Source: Rhodopirellula islandica (lineage in GTDB: Bacteria; Planctomycetota; Planctomycetia; Pirellulales; Pirellulaceae). Taken from it: a stretch of 64,000 bases of DNA. The translations under genes were made by a program, and so were the position numbers. This document shows positions 47,701 to 55,564 of the stretch, one piece after another. The notes beneath the pieces are model-generated. The model had not been told where the DNA came from. It saw only the letters and a program-made list of their open reading frames with translations, and made no database searches. Each line of letters starts with the position of its first letter. Position 1 is the stretch's first letter. The stretch is taken from the NCBI RefSeq assembly GCF_001027925.1, contig NZ_LECT01000010.1, positions 1 through 64,000 of the forward strand. The letters are read 5' to 3'.

Positions 47701-48272
47701 TGCGCCAACTCGCCTGTCACCCCTCCCTGGTTGAACCCAGCTGGAAGGGCACTTCGTCCAAGCTGCAACTGTTCTTGTCGCTGGTGGAAGAACTTCGTGA
47801 AGGCGATCACCGGGCACTCGTGTTCAGCCAATTCGTCAAACACCTCAGTGTCGTGCGAGCAGCCCTGGACGAACGTGGGATCTCCTACCAGTACCTCGAC
47901 GGGGCCACGCCATCACACGAACGGCAACGCCGCGTCGATGCGTTCCAAAATGGCGAAGGCGATCTGTTCTTGATCTCGCTGAAAGCCGGTGGAACGGGCC
48001 TGAACTTGACCGCCGCGGATTACGTGTTGCACCTCGACCCATGGTGGAACCCTGCGGTGGAAGACCAAGCGACTGACCGGGCTCACCGCATCGGACAAGA
48101 ACGCGCGGTCACCGTCTATCGCTTGGTCGCCGAGCGAACGATCGAGGAACAAATCCTTCAGCTCCACGCCGACAAACGCGAATTGGTGGCGGGCATTTTG
48201 GATGGCACCGATGCGGCTGCGAAATTGCAAACCCAGGATTTGATCGATCTGATCAAAGCCGAAATGAGCTGA
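44751..48272 (+). CDS. SWIM zinc-finger SNF2 helicase
   Basis: A 1173-residue protein. A SWIM finger lies near the N-terminus (CQC at 91-93 or CGC at 93-95, then CPH at 104-106). A Lys/Ala-rich linker (KTPAKKAKKRSGK, about 300-325) resembles histone H1-like tails. A beta-rich middle domain precedes the SNF2 ATPase: motif I ADDMGLGKTVQ (~740), motif II LDEAQ (~830, DEAQ rather than DEAH), LSGTPLENHLGELW, and the C-terminal helicase lobe with LISLKAGGTGLNLTAADYVLHLDPWWNP and TDRAHRIGQ. Bacterial SWIM-SNF2 proteins are DNA translocases of unclear role, often linked to stress or transcription recycling. Single gene. Confidence 0.95.
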   Translation: MDWIAEDQLGSLGLLMGEAVERLVDSHDQGFDSRAAMLTVKTPTLTQGDNGVRFDFQVVGNREKQQTVALEIVPQVDEDDPGGVGELTSECQCGCVAFLRDQSCPHTLAAAWWLQEQIARRSGNGQLIEFLGGLKADAVAAGKQFVDELLRRAKNSRPPLAEDAEPTRLQWRVRVNMASQTAPLTITPFEQKQRKGGKGWTKGREVRSFDLLDQNLLTDPLDSKIASLTSVPTHGVHDDNYAIFEALRMLAGHENVAWDDQNALPVEIFCSQLLLTLQPVEVEKSNKPKASKSQSDSEAPAKKTPAKKAKKRSGKSANELLDNVTTTLTMPESEPEPVRSVAPTDTMIVDDLIADDEKVEVQFQPRLSVDGIDIDVQKCETVVGGLSPVEPAIILADAEDDRIVLCTLADPAAIGIIQFLLRGDYRDTLLDHATASRLALAAGSIDSLIRVELPPQLAGPIVPAPCELVLQMRPRPGAGLKVSLRVHESRLRDSLVPGDAPELVPCLAETGPIRLQRDLKAELETAEKTIQRFGLNRLSHESTMEWVALTDHAALDLLGRLHDAGDEAPRIVWPEGETFRVRGEITPKSLRIKIDDSPDWFGMTGTVTVDGVDVPLQDLLTAVREDRQLVRVGDRRFAKISEAFRKRLTQLGDTLVSEKGQLRLAGAAVPLARDVLGDDVTLETTATWHQAIERLDSLQDWAPDRPEGLDATLRDYQLDGYRWLARLSRWGVGGVLADDMGLGKTVQTLGILVERGPTGPALVVAPTSVGENWVREAEKFTPALTGKLYRDCDRDEVIKTSGPNDLLIVSYQLLQRDAKRFASRAWHTLVLDEAQFIKNSQTKTSQAIRTLQADWRLGLSGTPLENHLGELWSLFRTLSPGLLGSWQRFRSRFAEPIERHNDADRRESLARLVRPFVLRRTKDKVLKELPPRTEITLRAELSAPERKLYEDARLAALAELTAGGGAPSHEGRRRIQTLSWLTRLRQLACHPSLVEPSWKGTSSKLQLFLSLVEELREGDHRALVFSQFVKHLSVVRAALDERGISYQYLDGATPSHERQRRVDAFQNGEGDLFLISLKAGGTGLNLTAADYVLHLDPWWNPAVEDQATDRAHRIGQERAVTVYRLVAERTIEEQILQLHADKRELVAGILDGTDAAAKLQTQDLIDLIKAEMS

Positions 48273-48368
48273 TCAAGGCGTGCTCGGGGCTTTCGCCCCG
48301 AGCGAACGGGGCGGCCCCATCCGGGACGATCGTGGACGGACACAATTCAAAGTCGGCCGGACCGAAGC
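48273..48368. repeat. GC-rich palindromes just after the SNF2 gene
   Basis: GCTCGGGGCTTTCGCCCCGAGC (48282-48303) starts 9 bases after the stop codon and forms a perfect hairpin; an imperfect GGCCCCATCCGGGAC follows. No T-run follows, so intrinsic termination is not certain. Confidence 0.8.
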
Positions 48369-48486
48369 GCCAAGCAGGTGTCATCGGGCATGTGAGCCGT
48401 TTGGGCGTTCGCCCCGGTTGGACGTGGGGGCAACAACGCTTCCCGAAACAGTCCCAATGACGAAAGACTCCTGCCGACCTGCTTAA
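48369..48486. mobile_element. ~118-bp miniature element, second near-complete copy
   Basis: Homologous to 29780-29910 in the same orientation: it shares TGAGCCGTTTGGGCGTT, GCCCCGGTTGGACGTGG and the right end TCCTGCCGACCTGCTTAA. The left end is degenerate (CCAAGCAGGTGTC). Confidence 0.85.
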
Positions 48487-48621
48487 CGCTGGGCTGCGAA
48501 ATGTTTGGTGTGATGGAACGCATTCGTGTGCGCAAGTTTTCATCCCGGTAGGGATTTCAGATGGTAGCCGTCGGTAAGCGATCGCGCCACCGACGGACCT
48601 GTAGCCCGCGCCGCCACTCTC
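48487..48621. other. Spacer between two repeat elements
   Basis: Short sequence linking the miniature element and the composite element. ATCCCGGTAGGGAT near 48541-48554 is self-complementary and resembles a module of the composite element. Confidence 0.4.
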
Positions 48622-48872
48622 CATCCCGCCGTGGCCGATGGCCACGGCGGGATGGAGAGTGTTTTTTGGGACGCTCGTTTTCCGGGGGTACGCTGCTACG
48701 CAGCAACTCCCGGCTACCATCTGACATCCCTACCGGGATGAAGAAAGACAGCAAGCCGGAAGAAAAATTGCATTCGCTATCCGAACGCCAACACCAAACA
48801 TTTCGCAGTCCAGGCAAACACCCAAACAGCTCACAAGGTGACCCCCAATCATTCCTGCGTACCTGCTTAGCG
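48622..48872. repeat. ~250-bp composite palindromic element, copy 2
   Basis: Homologous along its length to 4793-5039. It keeps the palindromes CATCCCGCCGTGGCC...GGCGGGATG and a CCGGGGG...CTCCCGG variant in which both arms changed together, and ATCCCTACCGGGAT. The right end carries the half-element ending ATTCCTGCGTACCTGCTTA. It ends ~28 bases before the isochorismatase-type gene stop. Confidence 0.8.
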
Positions 48873-48899
48873 GAGTTCCGGCAGCAATCGCCGTCTTTC

Positions 48900-49643
48900 T
48901 CAGCCGTCGGTCTTGGCGGGGATCAGATTCACGACCGTTTCGATGACTTCGCCGATCGTCATGACTCGCGCGTATCGGTCGCGAAGCGTGGCCAGCGTCG
49001 CGTTGTGCAGCTCCGGCGTCACGGTCGCACAGCAATCGTCGACCAGGGTCACGAGGTATCCCAAATCGCATGCGTCCCGAACGGTCGTTTCGACACATTC
49101 GTTGGTGTAGACACCGACCACAAACAGGGATTCGATGCCCATGTTCTTGAGCACGTAATGCAGGTTCGTGGAACTGAACACGCCACTGGCGGTTTTGTTG
49201 ATGACGATTTCGTCGCGTTCGGGCAACGGCGCAACTTCCGTCAAGAACTCGGCCTCATGCGAACCGGGGGCCGCCAACAGATCCAAGCGTTTGTGACCTT
49301 TGCCACGATCTCGTCCGTCCTGAGTGAGCGACTGAATGCGAGTGTGGATGACCTCGAGGTTGCGACGCCGAAACGCTTCTTGCAGCCGCCGCACGTTGGG
49401 CAACACCGTTTCACTCAGCCGATCGAAGTAGTACTTCTGGCTCTCGTCTGAAACGCCGTGGTTGTTTCCTTCGGCAAAGACACCGCACCCCGGAGCCGCG
49501 TCGAGATACTGCAAGTCGATGCACAGCAACGCCGTGTGCCGCCCCACCAAAAACTCGCCGTGGGCAGGGTTGTCGACAAATGATTCGTGGTAGATTTCGC
49601 GAAGTGGATCGGGGTGTTCTTCGTGCGGTGCAAATTCGTTCAT
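48900..49643 (-). CDS. Isochorismatase-family hydrolase
   Basis: A 247-residue cysteine hydrolase. The catalytic triad of the family is visible: D43 (LLCIDLQ), K150 (VINKTASGVF) and C183 (VYTNECVETT). Members include N-carbamoylsarcosine, ureidoacrylate and biuret amidohydrolases as well as nicotinamidase; the group is not decided by sequence alone. Last gene of the seven-gene operon, 36 bases after the M20 amidohydrolase gene. In the context of a carbamoyltransferase and an M20 carbamoylase, a role in releasing ammonia or CO2 from a carbamoyl or ureido group is likely but inferred. The N-terminal ~35 residues form an extension before the core. Confidence 0.93.
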   Translation of the reverse strand: MNEFAPHEEHPDPLREIYHESFVDNPAHGEFLVGRHTALLCIDLQYLDAAPGCGVFAEGNNHGVSDESQKYYFDRLSETVLPNVRRLQEAFRRRNLEVIHTRIQSLTQDGRDRGKGHKRLDLLAAPGSHEAEFLTEVAPLPERDEIVINKTASGVFSSTNLHYVLKNMGIESLFVVGVYTNECVETTVRDACDLGYLVTLVDDCCATVTPELHNATLATLRDRYARVMTIGEVIETVVNLIPAKTDG

Positions 49644-49679
49644 GGTGCGCTTTCAATGCGTTCAATCGGTGGTGCCGGA

Positions 49680-50921
49680 CTACTCGGCAGATGGCCCAGC
49701 CATTTCAGCGAGCGAGTGGAGCAGCACATTGGCTCCGGCCTCGATGTCCTGCCAGGCGGTCCATTCCGCGGGCGAGTGACTTTGCCCAGACTTGCTGGGG
49801 ACAAAGATCATCCCCACGGGAATCATTCTTCCCATGATTTGGGCGTCGTGGGCAGCCCCACTGGGCATGATTTCATACTCAAGTTGCAATTTCTCGGTCT
49901 GCTGCTGAATTGCCTTCACGATCGAAACGCCACACGTGACCGGACTGATCAAGCTCTTCTGTTCAAACTCGAACATCAAACTTCGCCGACGAGCGATTGC
50001 CGAGAGCGCCTTCCGAAATGCATCGGCCAGCTCCTCCAGCACCTCCATGGAGGTGTCACGCACGTCCAAGGCGAATTCCACCAAGCCGGGCACCGTGTTG
50101 GTGGCCCCAGGAAGAATCTGAGCTTTCCCGATCGTTGCCCGACTTCGGTCGCTGCCGTTCTCTTCCAAAATTCGTGGGATCTCATGCGCGAAATCGGCCA
50201 ACCCCATGAACGCATCGTGCCGCATGTCCATTGGCGTGGTTCCTGCGTGGTTGGCTTCGCCTTTGAGCCGCACGGACCAGGTGAACAGTCCCGTGATTTG
50301 GTCGACGACCCCCACGGATTTCTGCAGCCGATCCAGCACGGGCCCTTGCTCGATGTGCATTTCCAAGTAGCAGTGCAGGGCCTCTGGATCTCTCGCCGCA
50401 TCCAACGCCGCGACGGGGTCGTAACCATGGCGAGCCATTTCATCCTGCAACGGAACGCCATTCATGTCGGTCATCGTCGCGATCATTTCCGGGTTGATTT
50501 GGCCGCAGACAGATTGCGATCCGAACATCCCGCCGAAGCGACCTTCCTCGTCACTGAAAGCAATCAGTTCGATCGTGCGTTCGAGCTGGACACCGGATTC
50601 CTTCAAGCAACGCAGGCATTCCAAACCTGCGACCACGCCCAGCGTCCCATCCAATGCCCCGGCACAAGGAACGGTGTCGATATGAGACCCCACCAAGACT
50701 CGCGGCAAATCGGTTTTTCCAGCGAGGGTCGCCGAAATATTCGCGGCCCCATCCATCGCGTTTGGCAATCCCGCGGCCTGGATCCGGTCGATCAGCCAAC
50801 GTTTGCCCTCGATGTCGGCGTCCGTGAACGCCATCCGGTAGATGCCATGGTCTTCTGAATTCCGGCCGATCTGCGAGAGTTCCAGGATATCGGCTTTGAT
50901 CCGTTCCAGATTCACTTGCAT
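49680..50921 (-). CDS. M20-family carbamoylase / allantoate amidohydrolase-like
   Basis: A 413-residue metal-dependent amidohydrolase. Typical motifs of the AllC / N-carbamoyl-amino-acid hydrolase branch are present: GSHIDTVPCAGALDGTLG, AFSDEEGRFGG, LEMHIEQGPVLD and NHAGTTPMDMRHDA. The active site binds two metal ions and cleaves the N-carbamoyl group to ammonia and CO2. The ATG at 50921 is 5 bases after the asnB stop; a TTG three codons earlier would overlap it. It lies between an AsnB-type gene and an isochorismatase-type gene, so it probably acts on the same ureido compound that the carbamoyltransferase makes or uses. The substrate is unknown. Confidence 0.94.
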   Translation of the reverse strand: MQVNLERIKADILELSQIGRNSEDHGIYRMAFTDADIEGKRWLIDRIQAAGLPNAMDGAANISATLAGKTDLPRVLVGSHIDTVPCAGALDGTLGVVAGLECLRCLKESGVQLERTIELIAFSDEEGRFGGMFGSQSVCGQINPEMIATMTDMNGVPLQDEMARHGYDPVAALDAARDPEALHCYLEMHIEQGPVLDRLQKSVGVVDQITGLFTWSVRLKGEANHAGTTPMDMRHDAFMGLADFAHEIPRILEENGSDRSRATIGKAQILPGATNTVPGLVEFALDVRDTSMEVLEELADAFRKALSAIARRRSLMFEFEQKSLISPVTCGVSIVKAIQQQTEKLQLEYEIMPSGAAHDAQIMGRMIPVGMIFVPSKSGQSHSPAEWTAWQDIEAGANVLLHSLAEMAGPSAE

Positions 50922-50926
50922 GGCAA

Positions 50927-52846
50927 TCAATCCACTGCCGGCAAAGGCAGACCCTCAACGTACTGGCCTTGAAGCATGTGCAATTGCAAGACGTGATTCA
51001 TGACGATGTCATTGCGACGCGCGATCGTGCCATCGCTTTCTTTCCAGGCATCGTCGATGAACTGCATCAACTTGCCGTGCTCAAAGAAGCCCAACGAGGC
51101 GACGCGCGAAGGTGTCAGCCAATGATCAATCATCTCTTGCACGGCGGCGCGTTTCACCGGGTCGGTGTGAGCTGGCGGTGCCATGAAGGCAAACTTTTTG
51201 CGTTCGTACAGTTCCCGCGGCAACACATTGACCATCGCCTCGCGGAGCACCCATTTTTCAACCCCATTGCGGATGCGAATGTTCGGCGGAATCGTGGTGG
51301 CGTACTCCGCGACATGGTGATCCAGGAACGCCGGACGGGCTTCCATGCTGTTGGCCATGTCCATCCGGTCACCGCCCCAGGTCAGAATCTGACCTTCCAA
51401 CATCGTCTTGCTCCACGTGTACTGTGACACGTCCAAACGATGGCGACCGCGAACTTGAGCGGGATCGATGGCACGGGCGACTTCGCCGACCGGGTCGTAT
51501 TCCCGCAAGAGATCGGTGAGCGAGGACGACAGGATCGGCTCAAATCGTTTCAGCACCATCATCCAGGGTTGGATCCAAGACGGTGTGAACCCGCACAGGT
51601 CTTGCCAAGCACTGTGCTGCAGATCTTCTTCGGCCAAGATGGCACCGGCGAAGATGCCGCCTTCATCGTCGCGGCCCAGCCAATCTCGTTTGAAGAACGG
51701 GTAGCCACCGAACAGTTCATCGCTGCCTTCCCCGGTGATCACGGCTTTGTAATTGCAAGCTCGAACGCGGCGGCTCATGTGCCATTTTGCAACCGCCAAC
51801 GTGTTGTAGAAAGTTCGCTCGGCATGCCACGTGGCTCGTTCGAAAGCCGGGCCATAGAGTTCCTTTTCCGTGAGTCGCAGCAACTCTTGTTCGGCACCGG
51901 TGCTTTCCGCCATCCGTTTGGCGATGTTCGATTCGTCGTACTCATCACTGTCGAAGGCGATTGTGAAGGCTTTGACAGGCGACTGCTGCAGCGTGTTGGC
52001 CAGCCCCAAAATGGAACAACTGTCGATCCCGCCCGACAAATAACATCCAACGGGCACGTCCGCTTCCAAACGCGTCGCGACGGCGTCGATCAAGCGATCC
52101 TGAACACCTTGGATGAACGGTTCGGGATCCGCGTTCTCGTCATGCGATTCGGGGAATTCAAAATCCCACCAACGCTTCGTTTGCACCTCCAGTGAGTCAC
52201 CGTTTTTCTGGACCACCAGCATGTGCCCAGGCAGCAACGCTTCGACGCCTTCAAAGGCAGTGGATCCCGGCACCATGACCTGCATCATTTGGTGAACGGC
52301 GGCCTTGGGACACATCCGAGGTTCGATGTCAGGATGCTGCAGGATCGATTTGACCTCAGATCCCCAAACGATGCCGTTGTCATTGACCGCGTAATACAGC
52401 GGCTTCACACCAAATCGATCTCGAATCAGAACCAAACGTTCCTTGCGGTCATCGTAAAGCACCACAGCAAATTCGCCGCGAAGGTGATCGACCATGGCGA
52501 GATCGTGCTTCAGATACAGTGGCAGCGTGATCGCACTGTCGCTTTTTCCGTTGCACTTGTATTTCTCACAGGCCAGCGACGTTCGAATGCGTTTGTAATC
52601 GTACAGCTCGCCGTTGACCGTGACCGCGTAGTCACCATCGTCGGTTTCAATCGGCTGATGACCACACGCCAAACCAATGATCGACAATCGGGTGTGCCCC
52701 ATCGCCAGCCCGCGTTCCTGAAACAAACGGCTGCCGCGCTCGTCAGGACCGCGGTGGTCCAAAACCTCGAGCATCGGGTCAAGCGCAAAACGCAATTCGC
52801 GTTCGTTGGTACGGGATGGATTCCAAAATCCGGTGATGCCACACAT
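50927..52846 (-). CDS. asnB: Asparagine synthase-type glutamine amidotransferase
   Basis: A 639-residue AsnB-family protein. The start is set by the family: after removal of Met the N-terminal Cys of MCGITGFW is the glutaminase nucleophile; a longer frame would bury it. The glutaminase domain shows GHTRLSIIGLACGHQP and VTVNGELYD. The synthetase domain has the PP-loop SGGIDSCSI and GEGSDELFGGYPFF. The C-terminal region has MAPPAHTDP, unlike many true AsnB enzymes. It may amidate aspartate or another carboxylate. Position 58 bases after the carbamoyltransferase and directly before the carbamoylase argues for a specialised substrate. Whether it makes ordinary asparagine is undecided. Confidence 0.92.
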   Translation of the reverse strand: MCGITGFWNPSRTNERELRFALDPMLEVLDHRGPDERGSRLFQERGLAMGHTRLSIIGLACGHQPIETDDGDYAVTVNGELYDYKRIRTSLACEKYKCNGKSDSAITLPLYLKHDLAMVDHLRGEFAVVLYDDRKERLVLIRDRFGVKPLYYAVNDNGIVWGSEVKSILQHPDIEPRMCPKAAVHQMMQVMVPGSTAFEGVEALLPGHMLVVQKNGDSLEVQTKRWWDFEFPESHDENADPEPFIQGVQDRLIDAVATRLEADVPVGCYLSGGIDSCSILGLANTLQQSPVKAFTIAFDSDEYDESNIAKRMAESTGAEQELLRLTEKELYGPAFERATWHAERTFYNTLAVAKWHMSRRVRACNYKAVITGEGSDELFGGYPFFKRDWLGRDDEGGIFAGAILAEEDLQHSAWQDLCGFTPSWIQPWMMVLKRFEPILSSSLTDLLREYDPVGEVARAIDPAQVRGRHRLDVSQYTWSKTMLEGQILTWGGDRMDMANSMEARPAFLDHHVAEYATTIPPNIRIRNGVEKWVLREAMVNVLPRELYERKKFAFMAPPAHTDPVKRAAVQEMIDHWLTPSRVASLGFFEHGKLMQFIDDAWKESDGTIARRNDIVMNHVLQLHMLQGQYVEGLPLPAVD

Positions 52847-52904
52847 AAATGGTGTTGGTGATTCGTAGAGATGGATGAATAGAAAGAAGTGAACGACCGC
52901 GAAT

Positions 52905-53987
52905 TCAGATGCCGCTGATCCGATCGGTTCGATCCAAAACGGCCGCCAACAAAGCCTGCCGAACAAATACCGCGCCAGCCGCCTGGGCGAAGTAAAGATT
53001 GTGGTCGGTCTCGTCCAAGTCCTCGCTCAACTCAGCGTTGCGAGCGAGCGGGTGCATGATCACGGCACCGGGCTTGAAAGGACTGCTCGCATCCAAGCTG
53101 TATCGTGAGTCGAGATTGCGATAGCTGTCGCCCAAAAACGCGATCGAGTTCACATAGACGACATCCAATTCGGGCAGGACCTCTTGGACATCGTTGGTGA
53201 TTTCAATGGGAATGGGTGATTGCTCGATCGGTTCCGTCAAATCCAAACCGACCGGGTCGGCCATCTCGCTGATCAACGTGATCTTGCTGACCGCGCCCGC
53301 GAACATCAGCGACAATCGCAAGAAACTCTTCACCGCTCGCATCGATCCCGGCGTGCCGATGATTCCCAGGTGCACTCGTTTTTCCGGTGGGCAATGTTCG
53401 GAATGCAGTTCGGGTCGCCACTTCAGCAACGCATACCAATCGATCAACGCTTGAGTGGGATGGTGCCCCGAACCGTTGCCCGCGTTGATCAACGGCCTTT
53501 TCAAGTTCTTGCGAATCTCATCCAGGCTGTCCGTGTCCGGGTGACGCATGATGACCACGTCCCCGTAGGTGTTGAACATCTCCCCGATGTCCGCCAGGGA
53601 TTCTCCCTTGGCAATGCCAGTGACCTGACCATCGGGCACGGATAGAACTTTTCCATCCAGTCGCTGCACCGCGCTTTCAAACGACAACCGTGTTCGGGTG
53701 CTGGGTTCAAAGAACGCCGTGATGGCGATCTTGCCGTCCAGCGGTTTGTCCATTTCAACGTTGCGGGACTCCAAGAGAGCCGCCAACTGAGCAATCGCCA
53801 AAATGGTGCGTCGGTCAAACTGACGCGGGTTCAGAATCGATTGCCCCGCGAGCGACTTGAGCGTCTCGCGGTCAATAACCCCGTCGAACGCGTCCAGCAA
53901 CGACAGCGGCGACAATTTCTGTCCCTTGGAGTTGGTCGCCGTTGCACTCAGTGCTTCGGACACTTGTTGGTTAGAAAGTGAATTCAT
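52905..53987 (-). CDS. ATCase-family carbamoyltransferase with altered acceptor site
   Basis: A 360-residue transcarbamylase. Carbamoyl-phosphate motifs are intact: STRTR (96-100), the KGES loop (127-130), RHP (148-150), HPTQ (176-179). The acceptor side differs from aspartate transcarbamylase. Where E. coli PyrB has TRVQ (R229, Q231 hold aspartate), this protein reads NSIA (280-283). HPLPR is HPLAR (312-316), and NAGDG is NAGNG. A ~50-residue N-terminal extension is present. I infer that the amino acceptor is not aspartate, or that the enzyme runs toward carbamoyl phosphate. The operon holds no regulatory PyrI subunit and no other pyrimidine gene. It is translationally close (4-base gap) to the small membrane gene upstream. 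Confidence 0.9.
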   Translation of the reverse strand: MNSLSNQQVSEALSATATNSKGQKLSPLSLLDAFDGVIDRETLKSLAGQSILNPRQFDRRTILAIAQLAALLESRNVEMDKPLDGKIAITAFFEPSTRTRLSFESAVQRLDGKVLSVPDGQVTGIAKGESLADIGEMFNTYGDVVIMRHPDTDSLDEIRKNLKRPLINAGNGSGHHPTQALIDWYALLKWRPELHSEHCPPEKRVHLGIIGTPGSMRAVKSFLRLSLMFAGAVSKITLISEMADPVGLDLTEPIEQSPIPIEITNDVQEVLPELDVVYVNSIAFLGDSYRNLDSRYSLDASSPFKPGAVIMHPLARNAELSEDLDETDHNLYFAQAAGAVFVRQALLAAVLDRTDRISGI

Positions 53988-53991
53988 TGGA

Positions 53992-54123
53992 TTACCAGAT
54001 TTGCTTGTCTCGCAGGTCGATCCACAAAAATCCGATCAGCACCGCCACGCCGAGCACACAAAGCACCAGACTGCCAATCACTAGAAACTGAAAGAAGAAA
54101 ACCGAAAACATCAGCTCAGTCAT
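53992..54123 (-). CDS. 43-residue single-span membrane protein
   Basis: An ORF too short for most gene finders: start at 54123, stop at 53992. It overlaps the symporter stop by 8 bases and ends 4 bases before the carbamoyltransferase start. The sequence is one hydrophobic helix (LVIGSLVLCVLGVAVLIGFLW) preceded by an aromatic N-terminus (MTELMFSVFFFQF) and followed by a charged tail (IDLRDKQIW). Small proteins next to sodium:solute symporters are known to act as accessory subunits (for example the YhdT/PanF and YjcH/ActP pairs). No homologue is recognised. Its tight coupling makes it a good candidate for an unannotated subunit of the transporter. Confidence 0.75.
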   Translation of the reverse strand: MTELMFSVFFFQFLVIGSLVLCVLGVAVLIGFLWIDLRDKQIW

Positions 54124-55564
54124 CCGCCAGAGTATCGAATTCGAAGTTGTCTGGCCAAAAGAAGCAGCAGACGGCAAACGTGATCCCTGAAACCGCCGCC
54201 CCAATCAACGATGCCGTGAACCAACCGATTTGGAAATACGCCACCAAACCCAATGCACTCCCCAGGACCATCGAGGCACACGCCGCGATGGGACTGGCCG
54301 AACGAAAATACAACCCACACAACACCGGCCAAATGCAACTGCCAACCAACGGCCCGGCAAAGAACAGGACCGTCGCCAGCGACCCCACGTTCGGATACGC
54401 GGCCACCCAGGCGATCGCCCCCAACCCAATGATAGCAACGGCTGACCACCTGCGTTTGGAGGGATCGGAGGCATGTTTGTTTGTGACGCGTCGCTGAATC
54501 GGTTCGGCGATGTCATTGACGATCAAATCTGATGTCGCGGCCAGCAAACTATCGATGCTGGAAGCCAGCGAGCAAAAAACGACGACAAAAACGAGCAACG
54601 CACCGCCGGTCCCCAGCAAGGTTGCAGCAACCAATGGTCCCGCGGTGTCCGGTTCGCTGATTCCAATCCCCAGTGCGGGCGCGGCAAGACCCAGGAACCC
54701 TGCCACGATGGGGACGGGCAACCAGAGCACGCCGCCCAGTGCATAGGCCTTTGGACCGACACCTTCACGCATCGCAAACGCGCGACTCCACCACACGTTG
54801 CTGTGAAAAATTTCACCCAATCCAAACAGCAAGTTATTGAAAAGTGCCATCAACGCCGCCGGAAAGAACGCCGACAACAGCATCGGACGCTCGTTGCTGA
54901 GCTGTTCATGCACCTCTTGGATTTCGACCTGGGTCAAGACCGCAACCGCAACCACGACCAATCCAGCCAAGATGATCAGACTCTGAATGAAGTCGGTTCC
55001 GATCACCGCGTACATGCCACCGAACAAGGTGTACGCCACGCACACCAGCACAACGACGGACATCCCAACCTCGTAGGGAATGCCTGACAATACATTCAGA
55101 AGTTTCCCCCCCGCCATCGACATGGAAACCAACCAAGTCACCGCGTAGAACAACGAGATGATCAAGAACGGGACCGTGCCCAACCACCCATAGCGACGAC
55201 GCATGAATTCGACCGCCGTGTACCCCTTGGGCATCAATTTTCGAATGCGACCGCTCATCGGAGCGAAAGCGAACAACCCAAAGCTCGCGGTGGAATACGC
55301 CAACATCCCCCAAATCCCAAGCTGCAACGCGTACTGCGGCGCCAGCATCGTCGTGTTGGAAGTGATCCAGGTTGCGACCGCCGTCGCGGTTCCCATCGCC
55401 AGGCCCACGTTGCGACCGGCCACCGCGAAACCGTCGTACGACTTGGCTTGCCGGCCCCACCACCAACCCAGTGCAATCCACAACACGCCGAACATTGCCA
55501 GCAGGATGTATCCCGCTTCGGCACTGAGAATCGCTCCGCTTGCTGCCAACATCAGGCTATTCAT
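54116..55564 (-). CDS. Sodium:solute symporter (SSS family), possibly ureide/urea type
   Basis: A 482-residue polytopic membrane protein with about 13 predicted helices. The ATG at 55564 overlaps the preceding gene by four bases (ATGA); a longer frame adds 27 non-family residues. SSS family hallmarks: GWWWGRQAKSYDGFAVAGRNVG, ATAVATWITSNTTMLAPQYA and FGGMYAVIGTDFIQSLIIL. The ATWITSNTTMLAPQYALQLGIWGMLAY pattern (shown in pieces) resembles the region of Dur3 urea transporters. This similarity is by eye only. The operon partners are carbamoyl-handling enzymes, so import of a ureido compound, driven by sodium, is the working inference. Confidence 0.93.
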   Translation of the reverse strand: MNSLMLAASGAILSAEAGYILLAMFGVLWIALGWWWGRQAKSYDGFAVAGRNVGLAMGTATAVATWITSNTTMLAPQYALQLGIWGMLAYSTASFGLFAFAPMSGRIRKLMPKGYTAVEFMRRRYGWLGTVPFLIISLFYAVTWLVSMSMAGGKLLNVLSGIPYEVGMSVVVLVCVAYTLFGGMYAVIGTDFIQSLIILAGLVVVAVAVLTQVEIQEVHEQLSNERPMLLSAFFPAALMALFNNLLFGLGEIFHSNVWWSRAFAMREGVGPKAYALGGVLWLPVPIVAGFLGLAAPALGIGISEPDTAGPLVAATLLGTGGALLVFVVVFCSLASSIDSLLAATSDLIVNDIAEPIQRRVTNKHASDPSKRRWSAVAIIGLGAIAWVAAYPNVGSLATVLFFAGPLVGSCIWPVLCGLYFRSASPIAACASMVLGSALGLVAYFQIGWFTASLIGAAVSGITFAVCCFFWPDNFEFDTLADD

